From contig JAPTHN010000001.1 of assembly GCA_026936325.1 (NCBI GenBank), positions 100,083,859-100,147,858 on the forward strand: 64,000 bases of DNA, given 5' to 3'. Source of the stretch: Platynereis dumerilii. Lineage: Eukaryota; Annelida; Polychaeta; Phyllodocida; Nereididae. The position numbers were made by a program, and so were the translations under genes. Positions within the stretch are counted from its first letter, which is position 1. Each line of letters opens with the position of its first letter. Positions 49,347 to 61,615 of the stretch are shown here, piece after piece. Below the pieces are notes generated by a model that had not been told where the DNA came from, made no database searches, and was given only the letters and a program-made list of their open reading frames with translations.

Positions 49347-49699
49347 ATACGTTGAAGATTCTTTTTTAAAAGCCAATTTAGAAACATATGTTGTAAACTC
49401 AACTCTATAATAACATTCTACCAACTGAGCGATCGGGCTGCCAAATTGAATACACTGTTTAAAAAAATAAAAGAAGAAATCTGTTCTTACCAAATGGTTT
49501 GGGAACTTATGCGGCTGAAATTATTGATCATCCTAGTGAATGGGAAGTCTATTATATCGGGCATGTTTTCTGATTAAGTCTTGGTGACAATAATGAACTG
49601 CCTCCTTTGCAGAATCAGACACTTGTTTTCCTGAATGATTCTTCATGGACTTATGAGATAAGATTTAATTAAAACAGAGCAGGTCCACCCATCTTTTCC

Positions 49700-50705
49700 A
49701 TAATGCTACTCAGTCTTCTCTTGCATTATTCTCATCTTAATTCTCCTTTTCTACTCTTCTGTTATTTTTTCTTCTTCCTCCCTTTACTTAAGCTTAAACC
49801 ATCATTGTGTCTTCATTATCTTTTTTATCAATTCATCTCCTTTACTTCTCCTTTCTCCTCTTTTATCTTTCTTTTTCTGTTTCTTCTTCTTTTCTTTGTA
49901 TTTTATTTCTCCTCTTATTTCTTCTGATTGTTTTTCTTCCCACCCCTTCCCTTCCCTATTCTTCTCTTCTCTCCTCTTCTCTTCTTTCTCTTCTTTTCTC
50001 TTCTTTTCTCTCCTCTTCTCTTCTTTCTCTTCTTTTCTCTCCTCTTCTCTTCTTTTCTCTTCTTTTCTCTTCTCTTCTCTTCTCGTCTCTTTGCTTCTCT
50101 TCTCTACTTTTCCCTCGTCTTCGCTTCTCTTCTCTCCTCTTCTCTTCTTTTCTCTTCTCTTCTCTTCTTTTCTCTTCTCTTCGCTCCCCTTCCCTTTTCT
50201 TTTCTTTTCTTTTCTTTCTTTTCTTTTCTTCTCTTCTCTTTTGTTCTCTTCTCTTTTCTTTTCTTGTCTTTTCTTTTCTTTTCTTCTCTTGGCTTGTCTT
50301 CTCTTCTCTTTGCTTCTCCTATCTTCTCTTCTCTTCCCTAGTCTTCTCTTCCCTACCCTTCTGTTCTCTTCTGTTCTCTTCTGTTCTCTTCTGTTCTCTT
50401 CTGTTCTCTTCTGTTCTCTTCTCTTCTCTCCTCTTCTCTTCTTTTCTCTTCTCTTCCCTTCCCTTCCCTTCTCTGCTCTTCTCTTGTCTTTTTTTCTCTT
50501 CTCTTCTCTTCTCTTCTCTTCTCTTCTCGTCTCTTTGCTTCTCTTCTCTTCTCTTCTCTTCTTTTCTCTCGACTTCTCTTTTCTTTTCTTTTCTTTTCTT
50601 TTCTTTTTACTTTCTTTTCTTTTCTTCTCTTCTCCTCTCTTTGCTTCTCTTCTCATTTCTTTTCTTCTCTTCTTTTCTCTTCTCTTTTCTTTTCTTTTCT
50701 CATCT
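49700..50705 (+). repeat. 1-kb pyrimidine tract, TCTTC/TTTTC type
   Basis: The plus strand is almost wholly C and T from about 49740 to 50705. The core is TTCTCTTCTC and TTCTTTTC, with a TCTGTTCTCT sub-array at 50360-50420. Frames of up to 377 codons through it read Ser/Leu/Phe (plus) or Lys/Glu/Arg (minus) and have no protein-like composition. It has the opposite strand bias to the tract at 26620-28165. Confidence 0.93.
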
Positions 50706-51094
50706 CAGTAACCATCCTCCTTATAATCAATTTCTCAATTTACCTCATCAAAGATGTAATCAATTACTAGTGTTATGGAGCTTAAGGCTGTTAGTCAGTT
50801 CAGTGGCTAGCCAAACATTTCATGATAGTGACATTAAGCCCTTCATCATGGCGTTTATTTTCCGCTTGGCCGATGCACGCAGATTGCTTGGCTGTCAGTG
50901 GGCCAGAAGAGATGCAGGGCCCTATGCATTGTCTGTGTGATGTATGCAAATGAGTCAAGATGCTGTTCATTGCTAAGCCCTCTAAAGTCCTCATTGTCCT
51001 CCTAATGTATTCATAACACTGTTCATTAAGAAATTATCGCGCTATGATGACTCGTGAGAAGATGCTTTTGTTGTGAGGGCATTCCTTTGAAGAT

Positions 51095-51647
51095 AATGCT
51101 ACCGCTGCTGCTGATGATTCTGCTGCTGCTGCTATTGCTTTTTCTTCTTCCTTCTATTCTGCTGCTTCTTCTCCTTCTGATGATTCTAGTGCTGCTTTTC
51201 TTGCTGCTGCTTCTGCTGCTGCTTCTCCTGCTGCATCTGCTTCTTCTTCTCTTGTTTCTTCGGCTGCTGCTTCTTCTTCTTCTTCTGTTTCTTCTGCTTC
51301 ATCTAAGTTCTTCTTCTGCCGTTTCGTCTTCTACTTTCCCTTCTCCTGCTGCTTCTTCTTTGGCTGCTTCTTCTTCGGCTGCTTCTTCTTCTTCTTCTGC
51401 TGTTCCATTTTCTGCTGTTCCTTCTTCTGCTGCTGCTTCTTCCGCATCTACTTCTTCTGCTGCTGCTGCTGTTTCTTCTTCTGCTGTTTCTTCCTATGCT
51501 GCTAATGTTGTTTCTGCTACTTCTGCTCCTTCTGCTGTTGCTTCTTCTGCATCTACTTATTTTGCTGCTCATTCTTCTCCTGCTTCTGCTCTTGATTCTG
51601 CTGCTTCTCCAGCTTCTGCTACTGAAACTGTTCCTGTCTATGCCGCT

Positions 51648-51678
<31 letters not shown>

Positions 51679-51700
51679 TTGCTGTTGCTGAGACGGAAGA
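51095..51700 (+). repeat. CTG/CTT triplet tract
   Basis: Trinucleotides CTG, CTT and CTC dominate, ending in an almost pure (CTG)n near 51640-51672. All three frames stay open over long spans, giving poly-Leu, poly-Ser/Ala or, on the reverse, poly-Arg/Ser peptides. Frame independence shows it is low-complexity DNA rather than a gene. Confidence 0.9.
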
Positions 51701-54700
51701 CTGAGGAGGCTGATTGTCCTCGACATGACTTAATGCGCTTGCCATGTTGGCCTTTTTTTCCTTCGAAAGCATTTGCCCCCCAAACAGCTCAGATGGCAGC
51801 CATGACAGCAGCTCAGGATTGCATGATTGAGAACTGGAGCTGAAGCAAGACTAGACAGCTAGTTTGCTTTGTTGACCCGAGTTATACTCCCAAGAAAAAC
51901 AGCTCAACCAGTCTGAGGCAGACTGACTCTCAGATGAGTGGAAGTCGTTCTTGCAGAAGACTTGGTTTAGCAATTACATGCCACATATCTGCAGCACAGA
52001 AAAACGACTTCGCTAGTTTCAGTTTCCCGAAGTACAACAGCTAGGGGTCCCTCCATTACTCCATCAGGGTGGCAATTATTCTTTTAAATTTATCATTTAT
52101 TGACTTCCTACTTCTAAAGTTGTTCCTTCCCATCACGACTTTATATCTAGAGGTAGATGACCTATTCCGTCCCATGCATCTAGACAAAATCGAGGTAAAT
52201 GACCCAGAAATGCAGCTCCAGAAACATGCCCCTACTCCCCTCCCCTCAGGATAATTGCTTGGCCAGTGAACTCTTCTTTGACAAATGTGTCTCCTGGGGG
52301 CAAGTGTGGTTCAGGGTGCTGATGACATATGTTCTGGGAGGCCCACTCCACTAATATATCAGCCAGGCTATTCATTAGGAAGCTGCAAACAGCCAGGGAG
52401 ATGAGCAACAGATGCTATGGTCCTAATGTGTGTCAAATGTGCAATGTTATGTACTCACATTTTCAAATAGGATAATAAGGACATACACTCTAAACTTAGA
52501 GCTCAACAGGTTCACAAAAGTGTCTGTGCTGCCCTCTGGAATCCAGAACAGAATCTACAATCGATCTGACACTGTCAGTGAGCTCTAACAGATTTCAGAT
52601 TCAGCAACTGTTGGTTTTCTGTAGTGTTGTGGAGTAATGAATTTGTATGTTGAATTGGGCCTAAAGTTGACTATTGAATAATTTTTAATCAGCCAGTTCA
52701 TGCTTTGAAACATACTTTTGCTGCAAAGTGGTACCCATTGTGGAACTTCTTTTTTCACGGAACCATGCTTTTTCTACCCAGCAAGATGTGAGTAGTCCCT
52801 GTTTGGCAGCTAGCCAGACAGCCACGCACGAGCACCCTCACTTCTCAGTATAAGCTTGTTAAGCTTGCCCTGACCAGTGACCACAACATGCATTATTTGT
52901 GAAGTTGTAACAAAAAGATTAACTCTTCTTTGGTGTTACAGACATAATTAACTGTTTCAGATCTCTCAATGCAATTGAATGAATGCTTTAGTGTTTCATT
53001 GTCGTCCGTTTGTTGTTTCAATTAGTTTCGTTGGAGAACGCCCTAAACTATCATTTAAATCACGCTGGCAATAGCTGTTAAAGGATTTGAAAACTTCATA
53101 ATTTTATGGTGCTCATTGGCAGTGCATGTGCACTCATTGACAGTTTAAAATTGTTGATTGCGCTTTGTTTATATGTTGCTGGCAGCTCAGCTGTGCGTAT
53201 GAGCACAAGTGATGAGGTCCCTCTAACTAGACATGACCTGACCTACTCGAATATTAATAAATGTGTCAGCTGGAGGTCATCCGATTTCTGGCAGACTCTC
53301 CAGCTGTGCTGTTCGTTCAGAGTCTGTGAGCAGACTGAAGGACATATATGCCCTTCAATTATTCAGTCATAACCATTACAAGTTGACAGGAAACCTAAGT
53401 CGTGAAAGAGAACGGTCAATCTTGTACCAGACCAGATAATGGATCATCACAAGTGTATATCGAATAACAGAACCTTCATGTCAACCTGGAATAATTTCAT
53501 TCATACTGAGTATAATCTGTTCTGCTTTCTAAAGGATCTTAAATAAAAATTGATGGAGTTTTACATTGATGAGAACGGTGTTTGGTATAGGCTACTTTCT
53601 TTTTTCACTCCTGTTCGACAAAAACGCATTTTCTTAAGTTCATCTTATGTGCAAAGGTAAACTAAACTTTTTCGTCTGGGTGACATTTGGACTGTATTAG
53701 CACTACGAAAATATTACCTTACCCATATGATCACAGGAAACACACAAAGATTTAACATAGATTTATGTGTCACTATATTTACAATAACCATAATTCGCCT
53801 GGCACAAACCGTCTTATGTAAACTCAGCAACAAAACGCACAAATTTTAAACAACTTAAGATCTAACTTGTGATATAGATATTTTCATGTAACTTCACAGT
53901 GTAGTCAGTTAACATCCGTTTTGAGAGTCCAGAAAGTGTTTCAAAGTAAAAATGTGAAATGATTGGATTAGCCAAGTTTTGTGCAACATGTTCAAAAATA
54001 ACGTGCAAGCACTTTAACAGCTGCTTGCAGATATATCAGTACAAGTATCAATCAATCCAATCAATCTGTCTATGTATCTATCCTATCCATCCTTCTATCC
54101 ATCTATTCCATGTATTCCATGTATTCCATCTATTCCATCCATTCCATCTATCCCTTCCTTCCTTCCTTTCATATTGAGTGTTTTCATACATTTGTGAACA
54201 CTCACTGTGCCTGACATTGAGCTGCTGCTGCTGCTGCCACTTTTAGTGCAGCAGCACTCTCATTCAAATTTCGCGGGAAAAACTAGCTTTTTAGTTTAGA
54301 AAATAAAGAATTTATTGTCACAGAAGTTTACCAAAAGTTGATGGAAGCAAGATAATATTCTATTCAGACTGCATGCCAAGTTTTAATGACATAGGTGAAA
54401 AAGCACGACCAGGGGAGTTGTCATATTTTTTCCTGAAACTCCTCTCGCAATACAGGCTGCAAGCAGCTGTAAAAACTAAAATCACATGCAATCAATGCAA
54501 ATTGGCCTAAAATCAAGTCTGTCAAAAGTCAATGCCTGGGGACTGGAAATAGTGAAGTTGGTTTTCTTGTCACTTGATACATTCTTGCTGCATTATGTGA
54601 GTTTTTGGTAGACTTTTATGCCAAGTATGTGTTTATCACATTTGTTTGTCACACCGCTTTCCATCGTAAACATTGACAATTGTCCTCATTGTGACAAACT

Positions 54701-55789
54701 TCTCAAATAAAATCTTATTGGACATCCAAGTTGATCATTTGAAATCACGAAACATGTGGTATGATTGGTTTCTACTCTCCTTGTGTTTGTTAACTTTGAA
54801 ACTTAATTCCTGATTTGTTTGACATGGTGTTACCGAAACTTGTCTTGCTCTGTGGAAAATGCATTGATTCTATTCAAACATTCATAGCATAATCTTGTTA
54901 CTTAAGTTAGTTAAAAAAATTTATGACACTTTGAAAAGGTGTGTGTTTTTAATGTTGCTGAGTTATTTCAATTTTTTGTGGAAACCTAATTTACCTTTCA
55001 TCGCTGTCATTGGCATTTCCAGTATTTGTATTGAAAAGGTGATACAGACAAGAGCCAGCAATAAGGCAAATAGAGCCACGATCTCCTTTTATGCAGAATT
55101 GCAGGTATTTATACACTTTGGTTTTACCCATGAATCAAATCACATTTAGGCTCATACACATATCATTCAGTCAAAAGTAATAACTACTGGAAGGTCTACA
55201 ACAGCTTCGCTAGAGAAAAACTTAGTGAAATGTCACAGAGGTATCACCAACGGTCTTGATAGCTTCTGTCATGATATTTCTCACTATGGCTGAGAGGTTG
55301 AAGGCCACTGTTTCTTACATCTTTGAATAGATTGCTTCTTCAATCACTTACTCCTCTTATTTTGCCAATTTATCCTCCTCATTTAAGTTGGATTGTTACC
55401 AGCTGCCAAAATTAGAGTTTTATCATAGTTGTCATATAGGCTAGTCACAGCATAAGCTACAGACGCTTACATTTGCCATGCAGAAAATAATGACAGCTCT
55501 TAGCAAAGTTCGAAACTGTGCAAAATAAACAGTTTTGGCTCTCTATAATAATGCAGGAGCTAAAAATGTGTGACTTATCATTTTTGTTCTTGACTATAAG
55601 AAGTCAGGTTGTTGGATTGTTTAGCAAACGTTGTGGCATCAGTTTCTTGTTGGGTATTTGCATTCAGTGAGCTGAAAAGTATAAGAAAATGTAACATGTT
55701 TTAGCAAACAATTCCCAACAATAACTGTTGTTTTTTTAAATAATGTGTTTCACAAGCAACTATTTATATATATTATAGGCCTATATATA
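51701..55789. other. Non-coding stretch
   Basis: No coding exon is recognised. There is a degenerate ATCT/ATTCC patch at 54040-54165 and a short CTG run at 54222-54237. The small frames at 53106-53372 and 54895-55149 lack motifs. Confidence 0.4.
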
Positions 55790-56245
55790 TGTATCAAAAA
55801 GTATTAAGAACTTGCTCAGTCATGAATGACTGGAGTCAAAGGAGACCGAATGACATCAAGAATGGAACAAGTGGGAGCTCAACCGAAATGCAAAAGTGGC
55901 TGAAGTGGACACCGTCTGCCAAAAGGAGGGCCCGAAGCAGAATCATCATGCTCTACAGGATCATCAAGAATGAGTTAGAATTGACTACAGACCTCCTAGT
56001 GCAAATCCCCTCGGTGGAGGCTATCAAGACATTCAAGTGGAAGCTCATGAAGCACACTATTTTCAATTATGCAAAATATTGACTGTATTACTCCTGCGTT
56101 TTTAGGTGCACTGTGGATATTGTTAATAGTTGAAACTTTTTGTCAAAACACTTGATTTTAGCTGGCACGATTTGAGCATGCGCACCTCGTACGCCACCCA
56201 GGCGAACTGTGCTGTAATTTGAAGAAGAACAAGAGGAACTGTGAT
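55790..56245 (+). mobile_element. Decayed LINE 3' end (C-terminus of reverse transcriptase protein)
   Basis: The frame from 55789 to 56082 reads KWTPSAKRRARSRIIMLYRI and later AIKTFKWKLMKH. This is the common C-terminal ending of L2/CR1-like elements (LxWxxLxxRRxxxRLxMLYKI). It is followed by CGCACCTCGTACGCCACCC and TGTGCTGTAATTTGAAGAAG, a typical 3' UTR and tail for such elements. The left boundary is uncertain. Confidence 0.7.
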
Positions 56246-57169
56246 AAATATAGGTCGTGACAGGCTCCTTTTTAATCTGTCTCCATTGAATATAATTTAC
56301 TGTTATTGATTAGGTCAAGAGAAGGACATTTGCTCCATGCTTTCAGTTTCACTGCATTCCTTGTGCATAACAAACAACAACTTTGAAATAATACTCCAGA
56401 CTGCTAGAAAGGAAGTCTTAAATATTGCAGCAAAATTAACAGCCTCAAGTTTGACTAAATGATGGACTTGTTGGGAAAAGTCGGCCAGCTTGTTGCCTAT
56501 ACTGAATTCTAGGAACGTGCGAAAGACATGTTGAGGCATGAATAATAAAACAACACCTTCCCTTTCAATTATTGAAGTCTTCCGCTCTGCAGTCAGTGAA
56601 ATTCATTAAGGACAGGCTCAATTTATAGCTCATCCGCCACGCTGTTTATACGCCTTGTGGCAACAGACGACTTTTCCTGTTCCGAGATTGCTTTACCAAG
56701 ATGCTTTACCAAGATGCTCATTTCTGCTAAACTCAGCTCCAGTCTGTGCTCAACTCAGACTGGGCCTGAGTTACTCAGCTCGGAGGAGTAAGGATGCTAG
56801 GCCCTCCAAAATCAAGTGGTGCATAATTCCCCCCTCTCCTACTCATGCCCATGCATTTCAACCATATTCATGAATTTCCCCCAAGTGTAAAAATAACAAA
56901 AGGCATCTGCACAGAAAACAGGAGGCTTGCTTTAGTTCCTCGAGTTTCTCCTGTTGGTGACTGACAAACGAAAGGATTATAAAATGTTCTTCATACAGTT
57001 TATATGACACATTATATGGCCCTTTCTAATCAACAGCCTATACAGTTGTTATGCTAACTTTAAGTATGATAAACACATCAGCTATCATGACTCACAAAAA
57101 GCAAATTTTTAAAGAGTGAAACTGTCCTTACACAGGCTGGCTCCTGGACTAACATAACTTGCATTAAAT
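56246..57169. other. Non-coding stretch
   Basis: No gene is seen. ATGCTTTACCAAG is repeated in tandem near 56688-56715. Confidence 0.4.
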
Positions 57170-57173
57170 TTAA

Positions 57174-58376
57174 TTGGCTGTCTCTGAGAAAACCATGCAG
57201 GTTGCCCAGTAAAGTGAAACGTGGCCCGAGCCGGATTTTAACGAAATTTTCACCAAACGCCCTTTAAACACAATAATGAAGGTTGGTTAAGTCCGTTTTT
57301 CTATGATTTCAATTCTTCCTTGATTTTACCCCACTTGAAAATAGGGTGTCTAGTGTGGCGCAAAATTCCTTTAACATGGGTTTCAATGGGAAAACATGCC
57401 AACTTTAGCACTATAGGAACCAGAGCGCAGCGCATGGTTTGAAAATTTTATGATGGAGGATGATTACACATGACTTGAATATTCTAAATTCACTTTTTCT
57501 AGCGTGGAACACTCCTTCATAAGCCAGATATAAGCCTTTTTAGATAGCGGAGGGTGGTAAATTTCTTTGTGTTTCACAAAAAATTAAAAAATACTAAAAA
57601 TGTCATAATTCTGCTAAGATTTGTCCAAATTTGACAATTTTAGTGTCTAACTATACGTTTTGGGCAATTCCGCACCTCTTGGGATGATTTTTATTTTGAT
57701 TGGAGGTCAAGGTCACTGCCTAAGGTCAAGGTCAAAGTCAATTTTTTCTGTAATTTTATGATATTTCAAGTTTTAGTCCCCGATATCTATCAAAAAGTCC
57801 TATAATATTAATGCTTATGCAGCATAAACTGATTTTATAAATTTCTAGCTATATGTTAGTATCCTAAAATGTATCAAAAGCCTTTTTTTTTAACCGTAGG
57901 GGGCGCTTTCAAATTTACGAAATTTCATAATTTTTTCAAATTGCATGTTAGATATTTTGAAGATGTCCATCGATCATTGTGCATTAATAATTCAGTGTTC
58001 AGTGGATTGATGCTATTGCATGAGAGTTAAGTAAAGGATTCTAGACCAGAAAACACACCTTAGAATATGATATGAATGTTTTCGGCGGCCATTATTGAAA
58101 ATGTTGTCACCTCAGTTAATGTCAAAACTAATAGAGATAACAGAAAAGTTTTTGTTTCTATACCTAGGTTTTCAGGGTCAAGGAATAACACAAAAAAATT
58201 TTTATCATTGTATGTTATGTAATATATGTGTAATTTGGCTGCCACAGCAACAACAAAAAGTATCTTTGCTGATATCTGCGGAATATTGGAATAATTCTTA
58301 GGTCTATACCTATGTTTACATGGTCAGGGAATATGATACAGTTATATTCCATGCTCTATATGCTTTCAAGTACACA
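57174..58376 (+). repeat. Left inverted arm of TTAA element copy 2
   Basis: It pairs with 61616-62814. At 58363-58376 it reads CTTTCAAGTACACA without interruption; in the right arm that site is where a TA element inserted. Confidence 0.9.
57707..57734 (+). promoter_or_regulatory. Pair of TCAAGGTCA motifs in arm of TTAA element copy 2
   Basis: TCAAGGTCA occurs at 57707 and 57726, spaced exactly 19 bp as in copy 1 although the surrounding sequence differs. Confidence 0.45.
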
Positions 58377-59209
58377 CATTCATGCATTGATAATTGGACA
58401 ATTTCACAATAGAAAATGGGACGCATAAAGTATTTTGTAGTGTGAGATTTAGGGGTGTTTTTTTACATCAGCTTTTCTCTTAAACTATAATTTTGGGGTA
58501 AGTGGTGCCATCGGCGCTTGGGCAAGTAATGCCAAGTCAAAGCTTTTGTGTCAAATAAAATCACTGTGGCTATTGTCAAAAATGCAAGTCACAAAACTGA
58601 TTAACCTTGTTGTTCTTCACACAATATCTTTTGATTACCATTTTGCTTGCTTGGTGGAATGGAAAAAAGTGATATTTGACCTCACCACAAGTAAAGATGA
58701 TGAAATTAATACAATTTTAATGTCATTGTTGACCTGCTCCCTACAGGAGCTTTTTGTTAAAATCAGCTGAGTCTTATCCGGCAAAGGTCAAAGGGTCGCT
58801 CCTTATTCTTGCAAGCCAGTTCTGTGATCAACAACCTTCCTTATGGCTCAGTTAAGGCCCGCTGCAAAGTGGCCTGCCTACGTCACATGGACAGTTTGAA
58901 AATGATTGCAGCTACAAGTTGGGACGCTGATCTGCAAAGACCTCTAATCAAATAGATTCTATGCACCATGTGAGCATGTAAATGAGTTTGACATCCGTAA
59001 AAAATTTCCCAACATAATATTTTCCATTTTGTCTTGAATTGTTCGCCTGATCATAGCTTCAAAACTGAACAAACATGTACTTTTGGTTTTGCATATCCAT
59101 TGACACAAAACACAAACTATTTATTTCTGATAATAGGCAATAGCACAGACACAAAGGCATAAATGCCATGGCTAAAATACCAGTCATTGATAGACATGAT
59201 AGTGAAGGG

Positions 59210-60169
59210 TAGGGGAGAGCGGGACACAGTGTGACACTTTTTTTATTTTCAAGTGTTCCAAAATATTGGCAGTAACGAGTTAAATGAGATCAGGTCCACA
59301 TTATAGATAATGACATTGGGTATATGGTCCAGTAGTTTCAGGTTCCTACCTTTAACAGATTTGCAGTAATTTTGAGTTACATCCATGCTCGTTAAGTGTC
59401 TCACTGTGTCCCGTGGGCGGGGCACAGTGAGACAGGGAACCTGCTGCCATAACCGCCGATCCTCAGGACCTGCGGAATTGTTCTATCAATTGTTGCTAGA
59501 GAAACTACTGTACTCTTATGAAAGCAGCTGGCTAAGAGATTTTTTAGGTCCTTGTTTGAGCATGTTTTGAAACCACATCGCACAGGACACATGCACGACT
59601 TATTAAACCTGCCGCACCTGTTACATACTGATCAAAATTCTTTCTGATGCTTCCCTTTAGGATGTGACTCACTAAAATCATTTGTTTACAGCAGGAATTT
59701 TGTTTTTAATAGTGAATTGTGAGCTATGCATTATATTCAGGTCGTTTGAAGTGTATTTTGTGATGTCGCACTGTGCCCTGCCTCAAACTGTCTCACTGTG
59801 CCCCATGCAGCTCTCTTTATAAGATTCTTGAATCCTAAGGACTGAATGCCTGTATTGTGGTTCATCATCTCACTAAGACAAATAATCATGGTTTGAATCC
59901 CTGGCAATTGATTTGCATTATATCATTTTTCTTGGGAATTATAACAAAAGGCCGTTTAGCAAAAATTATTTAATTTTTCTGGCTAAAAACCAAAATATTG
60001 AAATTCCACTCTCGATAATGCTGTGTAGGCATTCAGCATATAGGACAGCCTTTCACTTACCTACTTCTTGTTCTATACAAGAGAGGGTTGATCTGTAAAC
60101 AGTACCAGCTAGACGCTACGGGCTTTGTCTGACTGTGCCTGCCGTCTCACTGTGCCCCGCTCTCCCCTA
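59210..60169. mobile_element. Nested TA-target TIR element, GGGGAGAGCGGG ends
   Basis: Ends TAGGGGAGAGCGGGACACAG and CTGTGCCCCGCTCTCCCCTA are inverted partners bounded by TA. The TIR phrase GGGGCACAGTGAGACA or its complement recurs inside near 59400-59435 and 59768-59808. The unit is 960 bp with no transposase. It lies in the loop of TTAA element copy 2 and is therefore younger. Confidence 0.82.
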
Positions 60170-60256
60170 TGCTAATCAATTCTGTACACCTTTATACTAG
60201 CATAGTAGAAAGCAAAAATTTTGATACTGTTTGCATTTGAAGGACGACTGCATGTG

Positions 60257-61615
60257 TAGGGGAGACCGGGGCACGTTGGACCTCAGGGCGCGTTGGACCT
60301 CGGGGCACATTGGACCTTAGGGCACGTTTGACCATCCCCAATATTATTTTTTTAAAACATGGGCAGTTATCCAAATCCTTAATAGTGACCTTTAGTGGTA
60401 TGCCTTTTGGCCAAAATGTTTCATGAGCATTGGAGGAAAAGTGTAAATTCTATTTCAGGTTTTCTGATTTTCAGCAGAAAAAGTGACTTTTTCCAAGTCT
60501 CAATGGCTGGGTTACCCTTCTTAAAATATGGGGGATCAAGTCAGACAAGTCTCGTAAACTGAAACTGTCACTACTTAAGTAAAGTTTGATATAAGTTTCC
60601 CGAGTTTAAATTCAAACTTGTTAGCGAGGCATGCACATTTTTGTAAGAGGTTGGGATGGGGCAGGTTGGACGAGCATGGCCGGGGCACGTTGGACCATTG
60701 TAAACTCAATTGACTGACAAAAAATAATCTGCAAAATGCCAGCTGGATAATTTCTAACATGAATAGAGAACCTAAGCCTAATATGTTCAATATGAGGGTA
60801 AAATCAATTCAGTTGATGAATCTGCTAGCCTTTCTAGCAGAAACAAGATTTATTAAAAATATCTGGGTAAATATTCCGATATAATCATTCTGCAATGACA
60901 CACAAGTGTATCTTGTGATCTGTGAGAATAAAATGTGGTGTTTGCTCACTTTCTTCTACTTTTGTGGACTTTTATACCATGGTCCAACCTGCCCCACGTG
61001 GCGGTCCAACGTGCCCCGAGTCCGGGGCATGTTGGACCATAAAAAAAAAAATTCAGATTTATTTTTCTCCACAACTACTGAAGGTAGATTGACTTGGTTT
61101 GGCATAAGGCTACAGTTTGTCACATCGCACATTGTAACAGAAATTTAGCATTGCTTGTACAGTCCAAAAAAATCAACACCATGAGATTGGTTGTTCTGCT
61201 GATACCAACTTGACAATAACTAAGCCTGAGGTGGCGCTGCAGTGCACTTTTGTGACATATCTGCCCACTGTGGGTCAGATTGGTAGCGTCACAAATGTCA
61301 ACATTGTGTGAAATTGGACTAAAATTATCATAAATTGGCAAATATCGGACAAAAACAGCCCCAAAAAATCGCAGAAATGTGATATTCATATTACAACAGA
61401 GCTAAGCTATACATAGGTGTATGTATTTCTCCTGTGGGGCTTCTGGTTGCTGAGATGTCCGGCCAAACATCTGTCCCCTGCTTGATGTGACAAACTGTAG
61501 TGCAGATGTTCAGATCTATGTCAGTCAGTAAAAAGATTTTTCAAATATTTAGAGATCCTTTTTGATTGAGAGCCAAAAAATAAAAAATCGGACCAACGTG
61601 CCCCGGTCTCCCCTA
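60257..61615. mobile_element. Nested TA-target TIR element, GGGGAGACCGGGGCAC ends
   Basis: Ends TAGGGGAGACCGGGGCACGT and ACGTGCCCCGGTCTCCCCTA are inverted partners bounded by TA. The phrase GGGGCACGTTGGACC is iterated four times at the left end (60270-60332) and again near 60655-60695, 60979-61035 and 61590. The insertion point is known exactly, because the intact left arm of the host element reads CTTTCAAG-TA-CACA where this element interrupts the right arm. The unit is 1.36 kb with no transposase seen. Confidence 0.87.

Noticed and set aside
49802-50940. Open frames of 284 and 377 codons (Lys/Glu/Arg and Ser/Leu/Phe)
   Set aside because: Products of the TCTTC pyrimidine tract; open in several frames on both strands.
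51054-51704. 216-codon frame beginning with a poly-Leu, signal-anchor-like segment
   Set aside because: The CTG/CTT triplet tract stays open in all frames; the hydrophobic run is a repeat artefact.
59400-59810. CACAGTG heptamers resembling recombination signals
   Set aside because: They are part of the iterated GGGGCACAGTGAGACA phrase of a TA element, without nonamer or spacer arrangement.
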